NCBI GenBank assembly: GCA_030432565.1
Contig: JAUIGV010000038.1
Coordinates: 1 to 50,731 of the forward strand
DNA: 50,731 nt
DNA from: Verrucomicrobiia bacterium
GTDB taxonomy: Bacteria > Verrucomicrobiota > Verrucomicrobiia > Verrucomicrobiales > Akkermansiaceae
Direction of reading: 5' to 3'
The notes under the pieces are model-generated. The model saw nothing but the letters and a program-made list of their open reading frames with translations, made no database searches and had not been told where the DNA came from. Of this stretch, positions 40,699 through 50,520 are shown one piece after another. Each line of letters opens with the position of its first letter. Position 1 is the stretch's first letter. A program made the position numbers and the translations under genes.

Positions 40699-41319
40699 AT
40701 GAATTTCCAAAATATTGTCTCTCTCCTTGTAGGTGCCTCTTTCGTCACATCTTGTCAGGACGCCGAAAAGAAAGTGGAAACCGGGTCCACTGAGGCCTTT
40801 ACCGAGGGCGAGCGCCAGCAATTCTCCGGTAAAGGAAAAGAGGCGGTTGGAGATTTGGCCGGGACATTGGGCTCGCAACTCAAGGCGGCGATGGCAAGCG
40901 GCGGGCCGGTGGCTGCCGTCAAGGTCTGCAAGGAAGTCGCCCAACCGCTTACGAACTCAACCGGAGCAAAGCGCGATGGAGTGACGATCGGACGAACCGC
41001 GCTAAAGGTTAGAAATCCCCAAAATGCCCCTGATGACATTGACAGGGAAGTTTTGGAGGCGTGGGAGGCGCTTAAGGGAAAGGGCGATGCCCTTCCGGGC
41101 CACGAACTGGTTCGCCTCGATGACGATACCGTTCGATTCTACAAGCCCATCATCCTGCAAGAGGTCTGCCTCAATTGTCATGGCTCTGACGAGCAACTCC
41201 TACCTGAATTGAAGAAGACACTCGATGAACTCTATCCCGGGGATCAGGCTCGCGGTTTTCAGGTAGGAGATCTCCGGGGAGTCTTCCGGGTCGAGATGGA
41301 AGTCAGCTCAGCCGAGTGA
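40699..41319 (+). CDS. DUF3365 (Tll0287-like) heme-binding lipoprotein
   Basis: The 206 residues start with a lipoprotein signal (lipobox VTSC, Cys19). The rest fits the DUF3365/Tll0287-like domain: an all-around fold with the heme c motif CLNCH at 157-161 and the segment YPGDQARGFQVGDLRGVFRVE at the end. Such domains bind heme and often act as redox or gas sensors on kinases; here it stands alone on a lipid anchor, so it may be a small periplasmic electron carrier or heme store. It is codirectional with the oxidoreductase after 112 bp and converges with a DUF1501 gene. Confidence 0.88.
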   Translation: MNFQNIVSLLVGASFVTSCQDAEKKVETGSTEAFTEGERQQFSGKGKEAVGDLAGTLGSQLKAAMASGGPVAAVKVCKEVAQPLTNSTGAKRDGVTIGRTALKVRNPQNAPDDIDREVLEAWEALKGKGDALPGHELVRLDDDTVRFYKPIILQEVCLNCHGSDEQLLPELKKTLDELYPGDQARGFQVGDLRGVFRVEMEVSSAE

Positions 41320-41341
41320 TTAGGAGGGAGCCTTCAAATAT

Positions 41342-42736
41342 TCAGGCGATGATGCCGTGCTCGACGTTTCCGGCGACGTCGGTGAGGCGGAAGTCGCGGC
41401 CGGCGTAGTTGTAGGTGAGGCGTTCGTGATCGAGGCCGAGGAGGTGGAGCATGGTGGCATGGAGATCGTGCATGTGGAGGCGATCGGTGACTGCGGTGTC
41501 ACCGACTTCATCGGTGGAACCGTGGGCGTAGCCGGGTTTGGTGCCGCCACCGGCGAGCCAGGTGGTGAAACCGCGCGGGTTGTGGTCGCGGCCGTCCTTG
41601 CCTTGTGAAAAGGGAGTGCGTCCAAATTCGCCGCCCCACCAGACGAGGGTGTCTTCGAGGAGGCCGCGTTGTTTGAGATCTTGCAAGAGGCCGGCGACGG
41701 GTTGGTCGGTGGCGTGGGCGTGGACCTTGTGCTTGGGCATGTTGGAGTGTTGGTCCCAACGTGGGTTGACTGATTCGTCGGAGTAGTTGACTTGTATGAA
41801 GCGGACGCCGCGTTCGGCGAGGCGGCGGGCCATGAGGCATTGACGGCCATAATCGTCGGTCGATTTTTCGCCGATGCCATACATGGATTTGGTGGCTTCG
41901 GATTCTCCCGAGAGGTCGAGAATGTCGGGCGCATTCATCTGCATGCGGAAGGCGAGGTCGAAGGAGTCGATGGCAGCGTTCAGGTTTTGGTCGTTCTTGG
42001 TTTGCGCCTGCTGCCGGTTGAGTTGCTGGAGGAAGTCGAATTGCTTCGACTGGGAGTTGAGCGGGAGGTGGGGATTGTTGAGATTTCGAATCGTTGCCTG
42101 GGCAGCGGGAAGGCCGGCGCGTCCGATGCAGGTGCCTTGGTGGATGGCGGGGAGGAAGGCGTTGGAGTAGTTGCGCGGTCCGCCTTTGCTGGCGGATGGC
42201 ATGATGGTGACAAAGCCGGGGAGGTTTTCGTTTTCGGTCCCGAGTCCGTAGGTCACCCAGCTGCCCATGGAGGGGCGGACGAGATTGGTCGCTCCGGTGT
42301 GGAGGAAGAGGGTGGAGGGGCCGTGCGCCACGCCCTCGGTGTGCATGGAGTGGATGAAGCAAAGGTCGTCGACGTGCCTGGCGATGTGGGGAAAGAGGCT
42401 GCTGACCCAGCGGCCTGATTGGCCGTGTTGTTTGAAATCCCAAAGCGGTTTGAGGAGCTTGCGTTGGCTCTTCTTTCCAAAGGTGTTTTTGCGAACGCCA
42501 ACAAAGTCGAAGGTTTGGCCGTCCCGTTTGATGAGTTCCGGCTTGTAATCGAAGGAATCGACGTGGGAGGGGCCGCCGGCCATGAAAAGGAAAATGACTC
42601 GTTTGGCGCGGGCCGGAAGTCCGGGAGATTTCGGAGACAAGGGGTTGGTGGCGCCCTGGCCGAGGAGTGAGGAGAGCGCAAGGGATCCGAATCCACAGCC
42701 GGAGGATTTTAGGAATTGGCGTCGGTTGGGGACCAT
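41342..42736 (-). CDS. DUF1501 family Tat-exported protein (second copy)
   Basis: The 464-residue protein has a Tat signal ([20 protein letters not shown]) and the DUF1501 motifs [48 protein letters not shown] and [21 protein letters not shown]. It is a paralogue of 21380-22795. It lies 53 bp downstream of its DUF1549/DUF1553 partner, without the ATGA overlap seen in the first pair. Probably a periplasmic metal-dependent enzyme of the sulfatase-like fold; reaction unknown. Confidence 0.93.
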   Translation of the reverse strand: MVPNRRQFLKSSGCGFGSLALSSLLGQGATNPLSPKSPGLPARAKRVIFLFMAGGPSHVDSFDYKPELIKRDGQTFDFVGVRKNTFGKKSQRKLLKPLWDFKQHGQSGRWVSSLFPHIARHVDDLCFIHSMHTEGVAHGPSTLFLHTGATNLVRPSMGSWVTYGLGTENENLPGFVTIMPSASKGGPRNYSNAFLPAIHQGTCIGRAGLPAAQATIRNLNNPHLPLNSQSKQFDFLQQLNRQQAQTKNDQNLNAAIDSFDLAFRMQMNAPDILDLSGESEATKSMYGIGEKSTDDYGRQCLMARRLAERGVRFIQVNYSDESVNPRWDQHSNMPKHKVHAHATDQPVAGLLQDLKQRGLLEDTLVWWGGEFGRTPFSQGKDGRDHNPRGFTTWLAGGGTKPGYAHGSTDEVGDTAVTDRLHMHDLHATMLHLLGLDHERLTYNYAGRDFRLTDVAGNVEHGIIA

Positions 42737-42789
42737 GGGGAGAAAAAACTTGGATGGGGGAGCCGAATCAAAATTTCAGGCTCCCCAGG

Positions 42790-45507
42790 TTAGTCGATAA
42801 AGCGGAAGTCGACGGTGGCGAAAAGAGTTTGAGTGAGCTGGGTCCAGGCTTCGGATTGTTCGTCGGGAGGAAAACTGGCGAGAAAGGTTTGGGTGGTGGT
42901 CAGTTCGCTTTCGGAAGGCGGGCGGGAGAGAATGAGTTGGTAAATGTCGGTGATGGTGGCCTTCCCGGCGAGAAGTCTTTTGGCGGTGAGTTGTGATTGC
43001 TCGCGAATGAAGGGGCTGTTCATGAGGAAGAGCGCCTGGGTGGGGAGATTGGTGGTGGGACGCCGCCCCACGACGAGATTGGGGTTTGGAGCGTCGAAGA
43101 CCTCGAAAAGGGGGAGCATGGAGTTGCGAAACCACGGCACGTAGATGCTGCGGCGACTGGATTCGAATTGATAGTTGAGATCGTATTGCCCGGCCTCGCG
43201 GATGGTGGGGCCACCGCGGGTGGGGTCGAACTGTCCGCTGATTCGCAGGACGGTGTCGCGAATGGCCTCGGCTTCGAGGCGCTTGCGGTTGGCGCGACCA
43301 AAGAGGCGGTTTTCAGGGTCGTTCTCGTGAGTGATTTGTGAGGATAGCTGGTAGGTTCGGCTGAGAACGATTTTACGGATGAGTGATTTGACCGACCAAT
43401 TGTTATCGGTGAACTGGATGGCGAGATAATCGAGGAGTTTGGGATGGCTTGGGAGTTCTCCGGTTTCGCCAAAGTTGTCGACGGTTCGCACGATGCCTTC
43501 GCCGAGGAGATACTTCCAGATGCGGTTGGCCATGACCCTGGAAGTGAGCGGATGTTGCGGGTCGGTGATCCATTCGGCGAGTTCGAGTCGTCCGGAACGA
43601 TCATCGGGAATCTCGATGAGTGCGCCGGGCCTGGTGGCAACGGTGATGAAGCCGCGGGGAACCTTGGGTCCTTTGTTGCGAACCTGTCCCCGGATGTGGA
43701 CGTGCCCGTCGGCGATGGTATCGCCTTCGGTGGGAGCCATGGTGACGGGGTGCAGCTTTTTCAACCTGGCTGTCAGTGATTTATGTTGGCTCTCAAGCTT
43801 CTTGAGGTCGGGGTTGGATTTTTGGGGAGCGGGAGCGCCTGTCCTGGCCGAGCCTGGTTTGATGAAGGCGACAGCGTCGGCGATGACGAAGGCGGAGGTG
43901 TTTTCGGTGGAGATGATGACGGTGGCCGGCTTGTCTTTTGAGAATGAAAAGGTGCCTGCACTACTGAAGGTTCCCCGAATGGGCGCTGGCTTCGATTGAT
44001 CAATGGTGACGGTCGTTTCTCCTTTGGCGTGGTGGATGGTGACGGGGACGTTTTCGGCGCGGTTGCTACCCGGACTGTAGGAGACGAGGACCTCGTAGTC
44101 TTTGGTCTCCGGAAGAGTTGTGGTGAACCCGGCCTTTTTTTCTCCCTTCCCGGTATTTTCGTCGTGAAGGTAACTCCTGCCTATCCAGGGTTTGTTCGAA
44201 GTGGATTCCCGCCACGTGCCGGTGAGTTTCGCTTCGCTTGAATCAATGAGAATGCCTGGAAGTTGTTTCGCGTCAGGTGAGTTTTTGAGGGTCGCGATTT
44301 GATCTTTGAGGGAGGCAAGTGAATTGCGGATTTTTTCGATTTCTTCGCGGTTGGAGATTTCGAGCGGGGTGGTGGCAAAGGAAGTGACTCCGGAGGCAGC
44401 GCTTCCTTTGCCCATTGAGCGTGTGCTTTGAAAGATGCCGGCGAGGGCATAGTAGTCGGAGGTTGGGATGGGGTCGAACTTGTGATCGTGGCAGCGGGCA
44501 CAGCCGAGGGTCATGCCAAGAAAGGTGCGGCCGACGGCATCGATTTGTTCGTCAACGAATTCCATTTTGAGGAGTTCGTGATCTTGCAGCTCGTAGTTGA
44601 GGGCACCGAGAACGAGGTATCCCGAGCCGATGAGTTGGGAGTTTCGTTGGGCGGGTGACGAGTGGGGAAGCAGGTCGCCTGCGAGGTGTTCGCGGACGAG
44701 TTGGTGGTAGGGTTTGTCCTGATTGAAGGAGTCGATGACATAGTCGCGGAATCGCCAGGCATCGGGAAAAACAAGGGAGCGACCTCCGCCGGAGGACTCG
44801 GCAAAGCGGGTAACGTCGAGCCAGTGGCGGCCCCATCGTTCCCCGAATTCGGGCCGGGCGAGGAGTTGATCGACCACCTTTGCAAAGGCGTCAGGTGAGG
44901 TGTCGGCGAGGAAGGTTTTCATTTCCCCGGGCGAAGGAGGGAGGCCGATGAGGTCGAAGTAGATGCGGCGAAGAAGAGCGGTTTTGGAAGCATCGCCAGC
45001 GGGGGCAATTTGCTCTGATTCAAGTCGCGCGAGGATGAAGCGATCAATGTCGTTTACCGGCCATGTGGTATCGCTGACCCTTGGGAGCGGGTGGGCGACA
45101 GCAGGTTGGAAAGACCAAAACTGGCGGCCTTTTTCGATATCGATTGTGGAAGTGGAGCGTTTGATTTTTCCCTCGCGTGGATCGGGCGCTCCCATTGCGA
45201 TCCATGATTTGAGGTGTTCGATTTCCGGGTCCGCGAGGCGGTTCTTGGGCGGCATCTCCAGGTCGCCATTCGTGTGGGAAACGGCGTGAAAGAGAAGGGA
45301 ATCCTCAGGCTTTCCGGGGATGATGGCGGGGCCGGAGTCGCCACCGGTTTGCCATCCGGCGCGCGAATCGAGGTAAAGGTTGGCTTTCAACTTTTTGGCA
45401 TCGGCCGAGTGGCATTCGTAACAGTGCTCGACGAAAAGCGGGCGAATGTGGGTTTCGAAATACTCAATTTCTTCTTGATCGCCCGCGCGCAGCAAGGAAC
45501 CGCTCAC
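42790..45507 (-). CDS. DUF1549/DUF1553 cytochrome with inserted golvesin-like domain
   Basis: Starting at GTG 45507 the protein has 905 residues. PSCyt1 with CYECH lies near 29; DUF1549 has CARCHDHKFDPIP; DUF1553 is C-terminal (HPLTSRVMANRIWKYLLGEG, LPSHPKLLDYLAIQF). At about 425-550 there is a domain like the golvesin/Xly carbohydrate-binding module (GRSYLHDENTGKGEK, YEVLVSYSPGSNRAENVP, SAFVIADAVAFI), in the place where the paralogue at 18537 carries LamG. The GTG leaves only half a signal peptide; the frame continues upstream as HLKCLIFATLFVSGSLLRA, a good signal, but offers only ATT (45543) or CTG (45528) as starts. Confidence 0.9.
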   Translation of the reverse strand: MSGSLLRAGDQEEIEYFETHIRPLFVEHCYECHSADAKKLKANLYLDSRAGWQTGGDSGPAIIPGKPEDSLLFHAVSHTNGDLEMPPKNRLADPEIEHLKSWIAMGAPDPREGKIKRSTSTIDIEKGRQFWSFQPAVAHPLPRVSDTTWPVNDIDRFILARLESEQIAPAGDASKTALLRRIYFDLIGLPPSPGEMKTFLADTSPDAFAKVVDQLLARPEFGERWGRHWLDVTRFAESSGGGRSLVFPDAWRFRDYVIDSFNQDKPYHQLVREHLAGDLLPHSSPAQRNSQLIGSGYLVLGALNYELQDHELLKMEFVDEQIDAVGRTFLGMTLGCARCHDHKFDPIPTSDYYALAGIFQSTRSMGKGSAASGVTSFATTPLEISNREEIEKIRNSLASLKDQIATLKNSPDAKQLPGILIDSSEAKLTGTWRESTSNKPWIGRSYLHDENTGKGEKKAGFTTTLPETKDYEVLVSYSPGSNRAENVPVTIHHAKGETTVTIDQSKPAPIRGTFSSAGTFSFSKDKPATVIISTENTSAFVIADAVAFIKPGSARTGAPAPQKSNPDLKKLESQHKSLTARLKKLHPVTMAPTEGDTIADGHVHIRGQVRNKGPKVPRGFITVATRPGALIEIPDDRSGRLELAEWITDPQHPLTSRVMANRIWKYLLGEGIVRTVDNFGETGELPSHPKLLDYLAIQFTDNNWSVKSLIRKIVLSRTYQLSSQITHENDPENRLFGRANRKRLEAEAIRDTVLRISGQFDPTRGGPTIREAGQYDLNYQFESSRRSIYVPWFRNSMLPLFEVFDAPNPNLVVGRRPTTNLPTQALFLMNSPFIREQSQLTAKRLLAGKATITDIYQLILSRPPSESELTTTQTFLASFPPDEQSEAWTQLTQTLFATVDFRFID

Positions 45508-45778
45508 GAAGAGCGTTGCAAATATCAGGCACTTTAAGTGAATCTCGATCTGGGAAGATACTGAGGTTTGACCTGTTTTTATTCCAGATTTTTTGGGTAT
45601 TTCTCCCGCAAATTCAGGAGGATAAGGAGATTCGAGGACTCCAATATTGGTTTTCCAAGCCCGGTGCCATACGAGCTTTCCGTCAAGAAGAATGACGATG
45701 CGCCAAAGAGGGGGCGCCCCGATGGAAGCTGGCCTGCTGTAATGTCCGGTCGCTCATGCGCGTATTAGGGTTCTTCCT
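45508..45778. other. Divergent intergenic region
   Basis: It holds the likely true start and signal-peptide codons of the gene at 42790-45507 (up to about 45543) and the upstream region of the gene at 45779. A short GGGGCGCCCC palindrome lies near 45710. No clear promoter found. Confidence 0.4.
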
Positions 45779-47215
45779 ATGAAAACCCGCCTGATCCTCC
45801 TGACTGTAGCCCTGGTTGCCACGATTCCTCCCGGCCATGCTCTCCGCAAAAACGCCACCTGGAACAAGCAAACCCGGGCGGTCTCCGATGCCGAAGCGGG
45901 TGGTTGGCTGATCAATCTTGGCGTCACCGGGGCACGGGCGAAAATCCACCTCGAACGACCGCAGGAATTCGAAGTCGCCTACCTTTTCCCGGACACTCCG
46001 GCCCATGCCGCCCTGAAAGTCGGTGACCGTATTGTGGGAGTGAATGACACTCCGTTTTCCGAACCCCACAAGTTCGGCTACGGCCCCAAATTTTTCGGCT
46101 ACGAAGGCCCCATGATGGAGCTTGGCCAGGCGTTGGACTCGGCAAAAGGAAAGATTTCGCTTCAGATCATTCGGAATGGAAAGAAGGAGAACGTTACCCT
46201 CGCCCTCCCTACGAAATACGGCTCGTTTTCCAAGACTTTCCCCTACAAATGCCCCAAGACCGATCTGATTCTCAAGGAATGCTACGCCTTTCTCCTTAAA
46301 ACCCAGCGTCCCGATGGCCTCTGGAATGGGCGTCCTGATGCCGATACCTTCGCCGCCCTCGCCTTACTGGGTAGCGGGAACAAGGACTTCCTCCCTGCAG
46401 TTGAGAAATCGATGCGTAGCTTCGCGAAATCAACCAACGACAAGATCGACTACGGCGGACTCGATTGCTGGAAATACACCCTCTACGGCACCGCCCTTTG
46501 CGAGTACTACATTCTCACCCGACAGGAGTGGATCAAGCCCGAGCTCGAGCAGATCAAAACGTGGCTTTTGAAAGCACAGATGGACAACGGGGGTTGGGGA
46601 CACCGCCCTGCGAACAGGCCTGGCGGAAACGGCTACGGAGCGATCAATGCGATCACGATGCAGGCGAAAATGACCCTTGGCATGATGATGCGCTGTGGTC
46701 TCGAAGTCCCCGCCGACCAATTCCGGGCCACCCATGACTTCGTCGCCAAAGGGACCAACGACATCGGCTATGTTTGGTATAAGGATGGTGGTCGCAGAAA
46801 TCCCGGTTACGCCGACATGGGTCGCACCGGCATCACCGCGCTCGCCCACCACGTCAGTCCCGTCGGCGGGAAGGAGTATCGTGAATTTGCCCTCCTCACC
46901 GCCGGATGTATTGGAAATTATCCCAAGACCTTTCCCGATACCCACGGCTCGCCGCTTCTCGGTCTGGCCTGGACCGGCCTGGGAGCCCTCGCCGACCCCG
47001 TTCAGTTTCGCAAGCTCATGGACTACAACCGTTGGCACTTCGCGATGGCCCACACTCCCGAGGGAAACTTTTACTATCAACCCAATCGCGATAACAATCC
47101 GCAGGATTACAGCGCCGGACCCCGGATCAATGCCACCGCTGCCAACGCTCTGGTTCTCACCGCCAGGTTCAAGAAACTCCAAATCACCGGGGCCAAACCC
47201 GTGCTGATCAAATAG
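45779..47215 (+). CDS. Secreted PDZ protein with alpha-toroid (DUF6288-like) domain
   Basis: The 478-residue protein has a Sec signal (RLILLTVALVATIPPGHA). Residues about 50-140 look like a PDZ domain (LFPDTPAHAALKVGDRIVGVN, KGKISLQIIRNGK). The rest has repeated helix-hairpins with QxxDGxW-type motifs (LLKTQRPDGLW, LKAQMDNGGWGHRP) as in prenyltransferase/squalene-cyclase toroids; this combination matches DUF6288-type proteins of planctomycetes and verrucomicrobia. Their function is unknown; the toroid may bind a peptide or sugar. It stands alone before the two-component system. Confidence 0.82.
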   Translation: MKTRLILLTVALVATIPPGHALRKNATWNKQTRAVSDAEAGGWLINLGVTGARAKIHLERPQEFEVAYLFPDTPAHAALKVGDRIVGVNDTPFSEPHKFGYGPKFFGYEGPMMELGQALDSAKGKISLQIIRNGKKENVTLALPTKYGSFSKTFPYKCPKTDLILKECYAFLLKTQRPDGLWNGRPDADTFAALALLGSGNKDFLPAVEKSMRSFAKSTNDKIDYGGLDCWKYTLYGTALCEYYILTRQEWIKPELEQIKTWLLKAQMDNGGWGHRPANRPGGNGYGAINAITMQAKMTLGMMMRCGLEVPADQFRATHDFVAKGTNDIGYVWYKDGGRRNPGYADMGRTGITALAHHVSPVGGKEYREFALLTAGCIGNYPKTFPDTHGSPLLGLAWTGLGALADPVQFRKLMDYNRWHFAMAHTPEGNFYYQPNRDNNPQDYSAGPRINATAANALVLTARFKKLQITGAKPVLIK

Positions 47216-47267
47216 CACGCCCTCGTTCTTTTGATAAATTCGGGTGGTCTTTGACGGGTATTTTTTT

Positions 47268-47288
47268 CTTCATTCATCTTCTATTCAT
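47268..47288 (+). promoter_or_regulatory. 11-bp direct repeat upstream of the two-component operon
   Basis: ATTCAT at 47272-47277 and 47283-47288 lie exactly 11 bp apart within CTTCATTCAT / CTTCTATTCAT. Tandem sites with 11-bp period are the usual targets of OmpR/PhoB response regulators. They sit just downstream of a TTGACG (47251-47256). Confidence 0.45.
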
Positions 47289-47314
47289 GGTGTCGATGAT
47301 AGCCTGACTCGTTT

Positions 47315-47971
47315 ATGAGAGTGCTTGTTGTTGAGGACCAGGATGATTTGCGGGAAGTCGTGGCGGAGACGCTGCGGGAGGAATCGTTCGCGGTCGACGA
47401 ATCGGCGGATGGCGAGGAGGGGCTCTACAAGGCACTGAACTGGGACTACGATATTGTCGTGCTGGACGTGATGATGCCGGTGATGGATGGTTGGGAGGTT
47501 TTGGAGAAGTTGCGCAGGGAGAAGCAAACCCCGGTCTTGATGCTAACGGCTCTTGACCAGGTCCGCGACAAGGTGAAGGGGCTGAATCACGGGGCGGACG
47601 ACTATTTGGCAAAACCATTTGATCTGACGGAACTGGTGGCGCGGGTGCGGGCGGTGATGCGGAGAAAGGGCGGGGACCATCGTCCGGAGGTGACGGTCGG
47701 CAATGTCACCATCAACACGACGGCCAAGACCTTGCGCTTGGGTGACAAGGAAGTGGAGGTGACGGCGCGGGAATTCGCGATGGCCGAGCTCATGATCAAG
47801 CATCGTGATGAAGTCGTGACGCGTGATTTTTTATACGATCATCTTTTCGATGAGAACGACGAGTCGATGTCGAACATGCTCGATGTCTATGTTTACAAAC
47901 TCCGCCAGAAATTCGGGAAGAATTTTATCAAGACGCGGCGTGGCCAGGGTTATATTGTCGAATCAATCTAG
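47315..47971 (+). CDS. OmpR/PhoB-family response regulator
   Basis: The 218-residue protein has a receiver domain with acidic pocket VEDQDD, phosphoacceptor Asp51 (VVLDVMMP) and Lys101 (AKPFD), and a C-terminal winged-helix output domain (VTAREFAMAELMIKHRDEVV, VYVYKLRQKFGKNFIKTRRG). Its stop TAG is directly followed by the ATG of the histidine kinase, so the two are one operon. An 11-bp direct repeat upstream is a candidate autoregulatory site. Confidence 0.95.
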   Translation: MRVLVVEDQDDLREVVAETLREESFAVDESADGEEGLYKALNWDYDIVVLDVMMPVMDGWEVLEKLRREKQTPVLMLTALDQVRDKVKGLNHGADDYLAKPFDLTELVARVRAVMRRKGGDHRPEVTVGNVTINTTAKTLRLGDKEVEVTAREFAMAELMIKHRDEVVTRDFLYDHLFDENDESMSNMLDVYVYKLRQKFGKNFIKTRRGQGYIVESI

Positions 47972-49480
47972 ATGAGGATTTTTCCGCAATCGATTCGCTG
48001 GCGGATCCAGCTTTGGTATCTCCTGCTTTTGGCGGGTATCATCGCGGCCTTGTTGGTGGCGTTTTATCGCAACCAGCGGGAGATCAAATATCAGGTGCTG
48101 GATCGTGAATTGAATAATCCGATCACGCGTCTTTTGCCGAGAATGGAGAGACGTCGGGAGCTGCCGCCACGCAACCGACGTCTTCCGAGACCCGATCCGC
48201 TTGATGGGATGGGAGTTGATTTTGAAGCCCAATCCGGTCCCGGGCCGGAAGGTGGTCGGCGCGGTCCCGGACCCGGTCCGGGCGACAGGCGGGACGAACT
48301 TGAGGATCGAGGGCCGACCTTGGATGAGGTGATCGGGGAACTTGCAGAGGAGAATATCTTCGTCATTCACTGGGATCGGGAGGGCGACGTTCGATTTGCC
48401 TCGGAGAATGCACCGGAGGGATTGAGCCCCCTGCCGGATGGAGTTTTGGGCGGTGGGGATCGGGTTTCGAAAAGAACGAGGCAAGGGTACCGTGAAGTCA
48501 TTCATGCCAGCCCGAATCGAGGATTTTTATTGATTGGAACTTCGATCGAGCCGATCGAAACCGAGCTCTCCAAGCTGGAAAAGAAGCTGGCTGGAATTGG
48601 GCTTCTTATTGTTGGCGGCGGATTCCTGGTGGGGTGGCTGTTGATCGGGAGGTCACTGAAACCCATCGAGGCGATCAGTGATGCCGCCCATCGGATTGCC
48701 GAGGGCGATCTTTCGCAGCGAATTGCGATCAGCGAGAACGGGAGTGAATTGGGCCAGCTTTCCAGCGTGCTCAATGAGACTTTCGATAAGTTGGAAACTT
48801 CGTTTGAGCATCAGGTTCGATTTACGGCGGACGCCTCTCATGAAATGCGGACACCGATCGCGGTGATACTCGCCAAAAGCCAATTTGCGTTGAGTCGTGA
48901 ACGGTCGGTGGAGAAGTATCAGGAGGCTTTGCAAACCTGCATGGATTCAGCCCAACACATGCGAACTTTGACCGATGGTTTGCTGGAGCTTTCCAAGGTG
49001 GATTCCGGGGAGTTTGATCTTCGCCCGGAGCGTGGAAACTTCGAGGATCTAACCCGTGAAGTGGTGAAGATGATCGAGCCGTTGGCTGATGAGCGGGGGA
49101 TCAAAATTCGATGCGATCTGGAGTCAGTAAAATCGGAATTTGACTCGCAGAAGATGCGGCAGGCTCTTTTGAACCTCTTAAGCAACGCTGTGAAGTACAA
49201 CCGGGAAGGTGGAGCGATTCTGGTTGGCTTAAAAAAAGAGGAAGGCAAAGCCCACTGGTCGGTAAGCGACACCGGAAATGGAATGGATGCGGAAGCGATC
49301 GAACATGTCTTCGAGAGATTTTATCGGGTGGACAAGGCGCGGACGCGAAGTGGCCGAAGCGGCACTGGGTTGGGACTTCCGATCACCAAGGCAATTGTGG
49401 AAGCTCATGGAGGAATGATTTCTGTAGAAAGCGCAGTCGGGCAGGGAACGGTGTTTCGGGTGATTCTGCCGGCAAAGTGA
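47972..49480 (+). CDS. Sensor histidine kinase with Pro/Gly/Arg-rich periplasmic loop
   Basis: The 502-residue protein has transmembrane segments at about 13-32 and 205-225, a HAMP domain (RSLKPIEAISDAAHRIAEGD), the H-box FTADASHEMRTPIAV with His290, the N-box LLNLLSNAVKYN and G-boxes SDTGNGMD and GRSGTGLGLPITKA. The periplasmic loop begins with about 50 residues of low complexity (62-112) rich in Arg, Pro and Gly, including GPGPGPG, then a more ordered part (115-200). The loop suggests a sensor for a polyanion or metal, but this is inference. It is the partner of the regulator just upstream. Confidence 0.93.
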   Translation: MRIFPQSIRWRIQLWYLLLLAGIIAALLVAFYRNQREIKYQVLDRELNNPITRLLPRMERRRELPPRNRRLPRPDPLDGMGVDFEAQSGPGPEGGRRGPGPGPGDRRDELEDRGPTLDEVIGELAEENIFVIHWDREGDVRFASENAPEGLSPLPDGVLGGGDRVSKRTRQGYREVIHASPNRGFLLIGTSIEPIETELSKLEKKLAGIGLLIVGGGFLVGWLLIGRSLKPIEAISDAAHRIAEGDLSQRIAISENGSELGQLSSVLNETFDKLETSFEHQVRFTADASHEMRTPIAVILAKSQFALSRERSVEKYQEALQTCMDSAQHMRTLTDGLLELSKVDSGEFDLRPERGNFEDLTREVVKMIEPLADERGIKIRCDLESVKSEFDSQKMRQALLNLLSNAVKYNREGGAILVGLKKEEGKAHWSVSDTGNGMDAEAIEHVFERFYRVDKARTRSGRSGTGLGLPITKAIVEAHGGMISVESAVGQGTVFRVILPAK

Positions 49481-49644
49481 TCTCTCATTTCAAAGGGATG
49501 TAGATCGAAAAAAACAGGCTCTGGCTGGCTACCAATCTACGTTGAGAGTTATTGAGCCACTTCCTTTTGTCTTTCCCGATTCCTGTCCGCCTTCTTTGAT
49601 TGCCGGGTGGAAGATTTGGGTTCAAATTGCTGTCCCCCTTGCTT

Positions 49645-50472
49645 ATGAAATATCGAATCACTTTCCGATCCATTGCCACCATGATCCCTCTGCTGGTTGG
49701 CTTTAGTGCCAATGCCAGTACTACTTTAGTGGATATCGATTTTGATTCACTCGAACCTGGAACCAATCCAGATACATCCGGGGTGGCCGGACCTGGTGAC
49801 CTCCCCATTACTCGCTTTGTGGAGACTGTGTTTGGCACCCAGGTGGTTACGAGTGCCGGGAATCCTCTGGACTCCAGGGCCATTCGGTTTCTCACAACCG
49901 ATGCGATATCCCCCAACTTTAGCTACAGTCAGGTCAGGGCATTCGACCTGGCCAACAGTTCTGGTGCCTCTGATCGATACCTGCTCACGATGGACTTTAG
50001 ATTGTCCGGTTTTGAGAAGCGCCTTCCTGCGTTGGTTCGCAGTGTTGATGAATTTTCCATCCTGTTTGATTTCCCTGAAACCCGGAGGCTCGATTTCACC
50101 ACGAATGGAACAACCGGGCAGATTTCCTACAACCATACTCCTGTGTATGTCGGTGAATTTTCCTTCGATACCACCCACTCGCTCCGAATCTTGATAGACA
50201 CCCGGCAGAATCAATGGTCCGTCGGGCTTGATGGTGAGGTGCTCTTCGAAAACGTGGAATTTTTCAACCCGGACCGGATCCAGCAATTGGAGGGCATTCG
50301 ACTTAACCTCACTGACGACGCCACGCTCGCCAGCCAGGCCGGTGCCTTTATTGACAATATTGTCTTGATCGAATCTCCTTCTGCAATACCCGAGCCATCG
50401 AACGTGATTCTTATCGCAACCGGGGTCGCCATGGGCCTGTTTCGCCGCCGAAATCAATTCAAGGGGTCATAG
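49645..50472 (+). CDS. PEP-CTERM sorting-domain protein
   Basis: The start at ATG 49645 gives 275 residues with a Sec signal (RSIATMIPLLVGFSANA). The C-terminus has the PEP-CTERM signal: PEPS, then a hydrophobic stretch (VILIATGVAMGLF) and RRR. Exosortase is expected to cleave near PEP and deliver the protein to the surface or biofilm matrix. The body is beta-rich and resembles LamG-like folds (RYLLTMDFRLSGF, HSLRILIDTRQNQWSVGLDG) but with no clear family. No exosortase gene is in the window. Confidence 0.85.
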   Translation: MKYRITFRSIATMIPLLVGFSANASTTLVDIDFDSLEPGTNPDTSGVAGPGDLPITRFVETVFGTQVVTSAGNPLDSRAIRFLTTDAISPNFSYSQVRAFDLANSSGASDRYLLTMDFRLSGFEKRLPALVRSVDEFSILFDFPETRRLDFTTNGTTGQISYNHTPVYVGEFSFDTTHSLRILIDTRQNQWSVGLDGEVLFENVEFFNPDRIQQLEGIRLNLTDDATLASQAGAFIDNIVLIESPSAIPEPSNVILIATGVAMGLFRRRNQFKGS

Positions 50473-50520
50473 GAAGATCTTTCAGGCAAGATCTTGAATC
50501 GGATTGCGTTCTTAGGGTCC

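Noticed and set aside
45705-45720. GGGGCGCCCC palindrome
   Set aside because: Ten bases of pure G/C symmetry occur often by chance in DNA of this composition, and nothing around it suggests a site.
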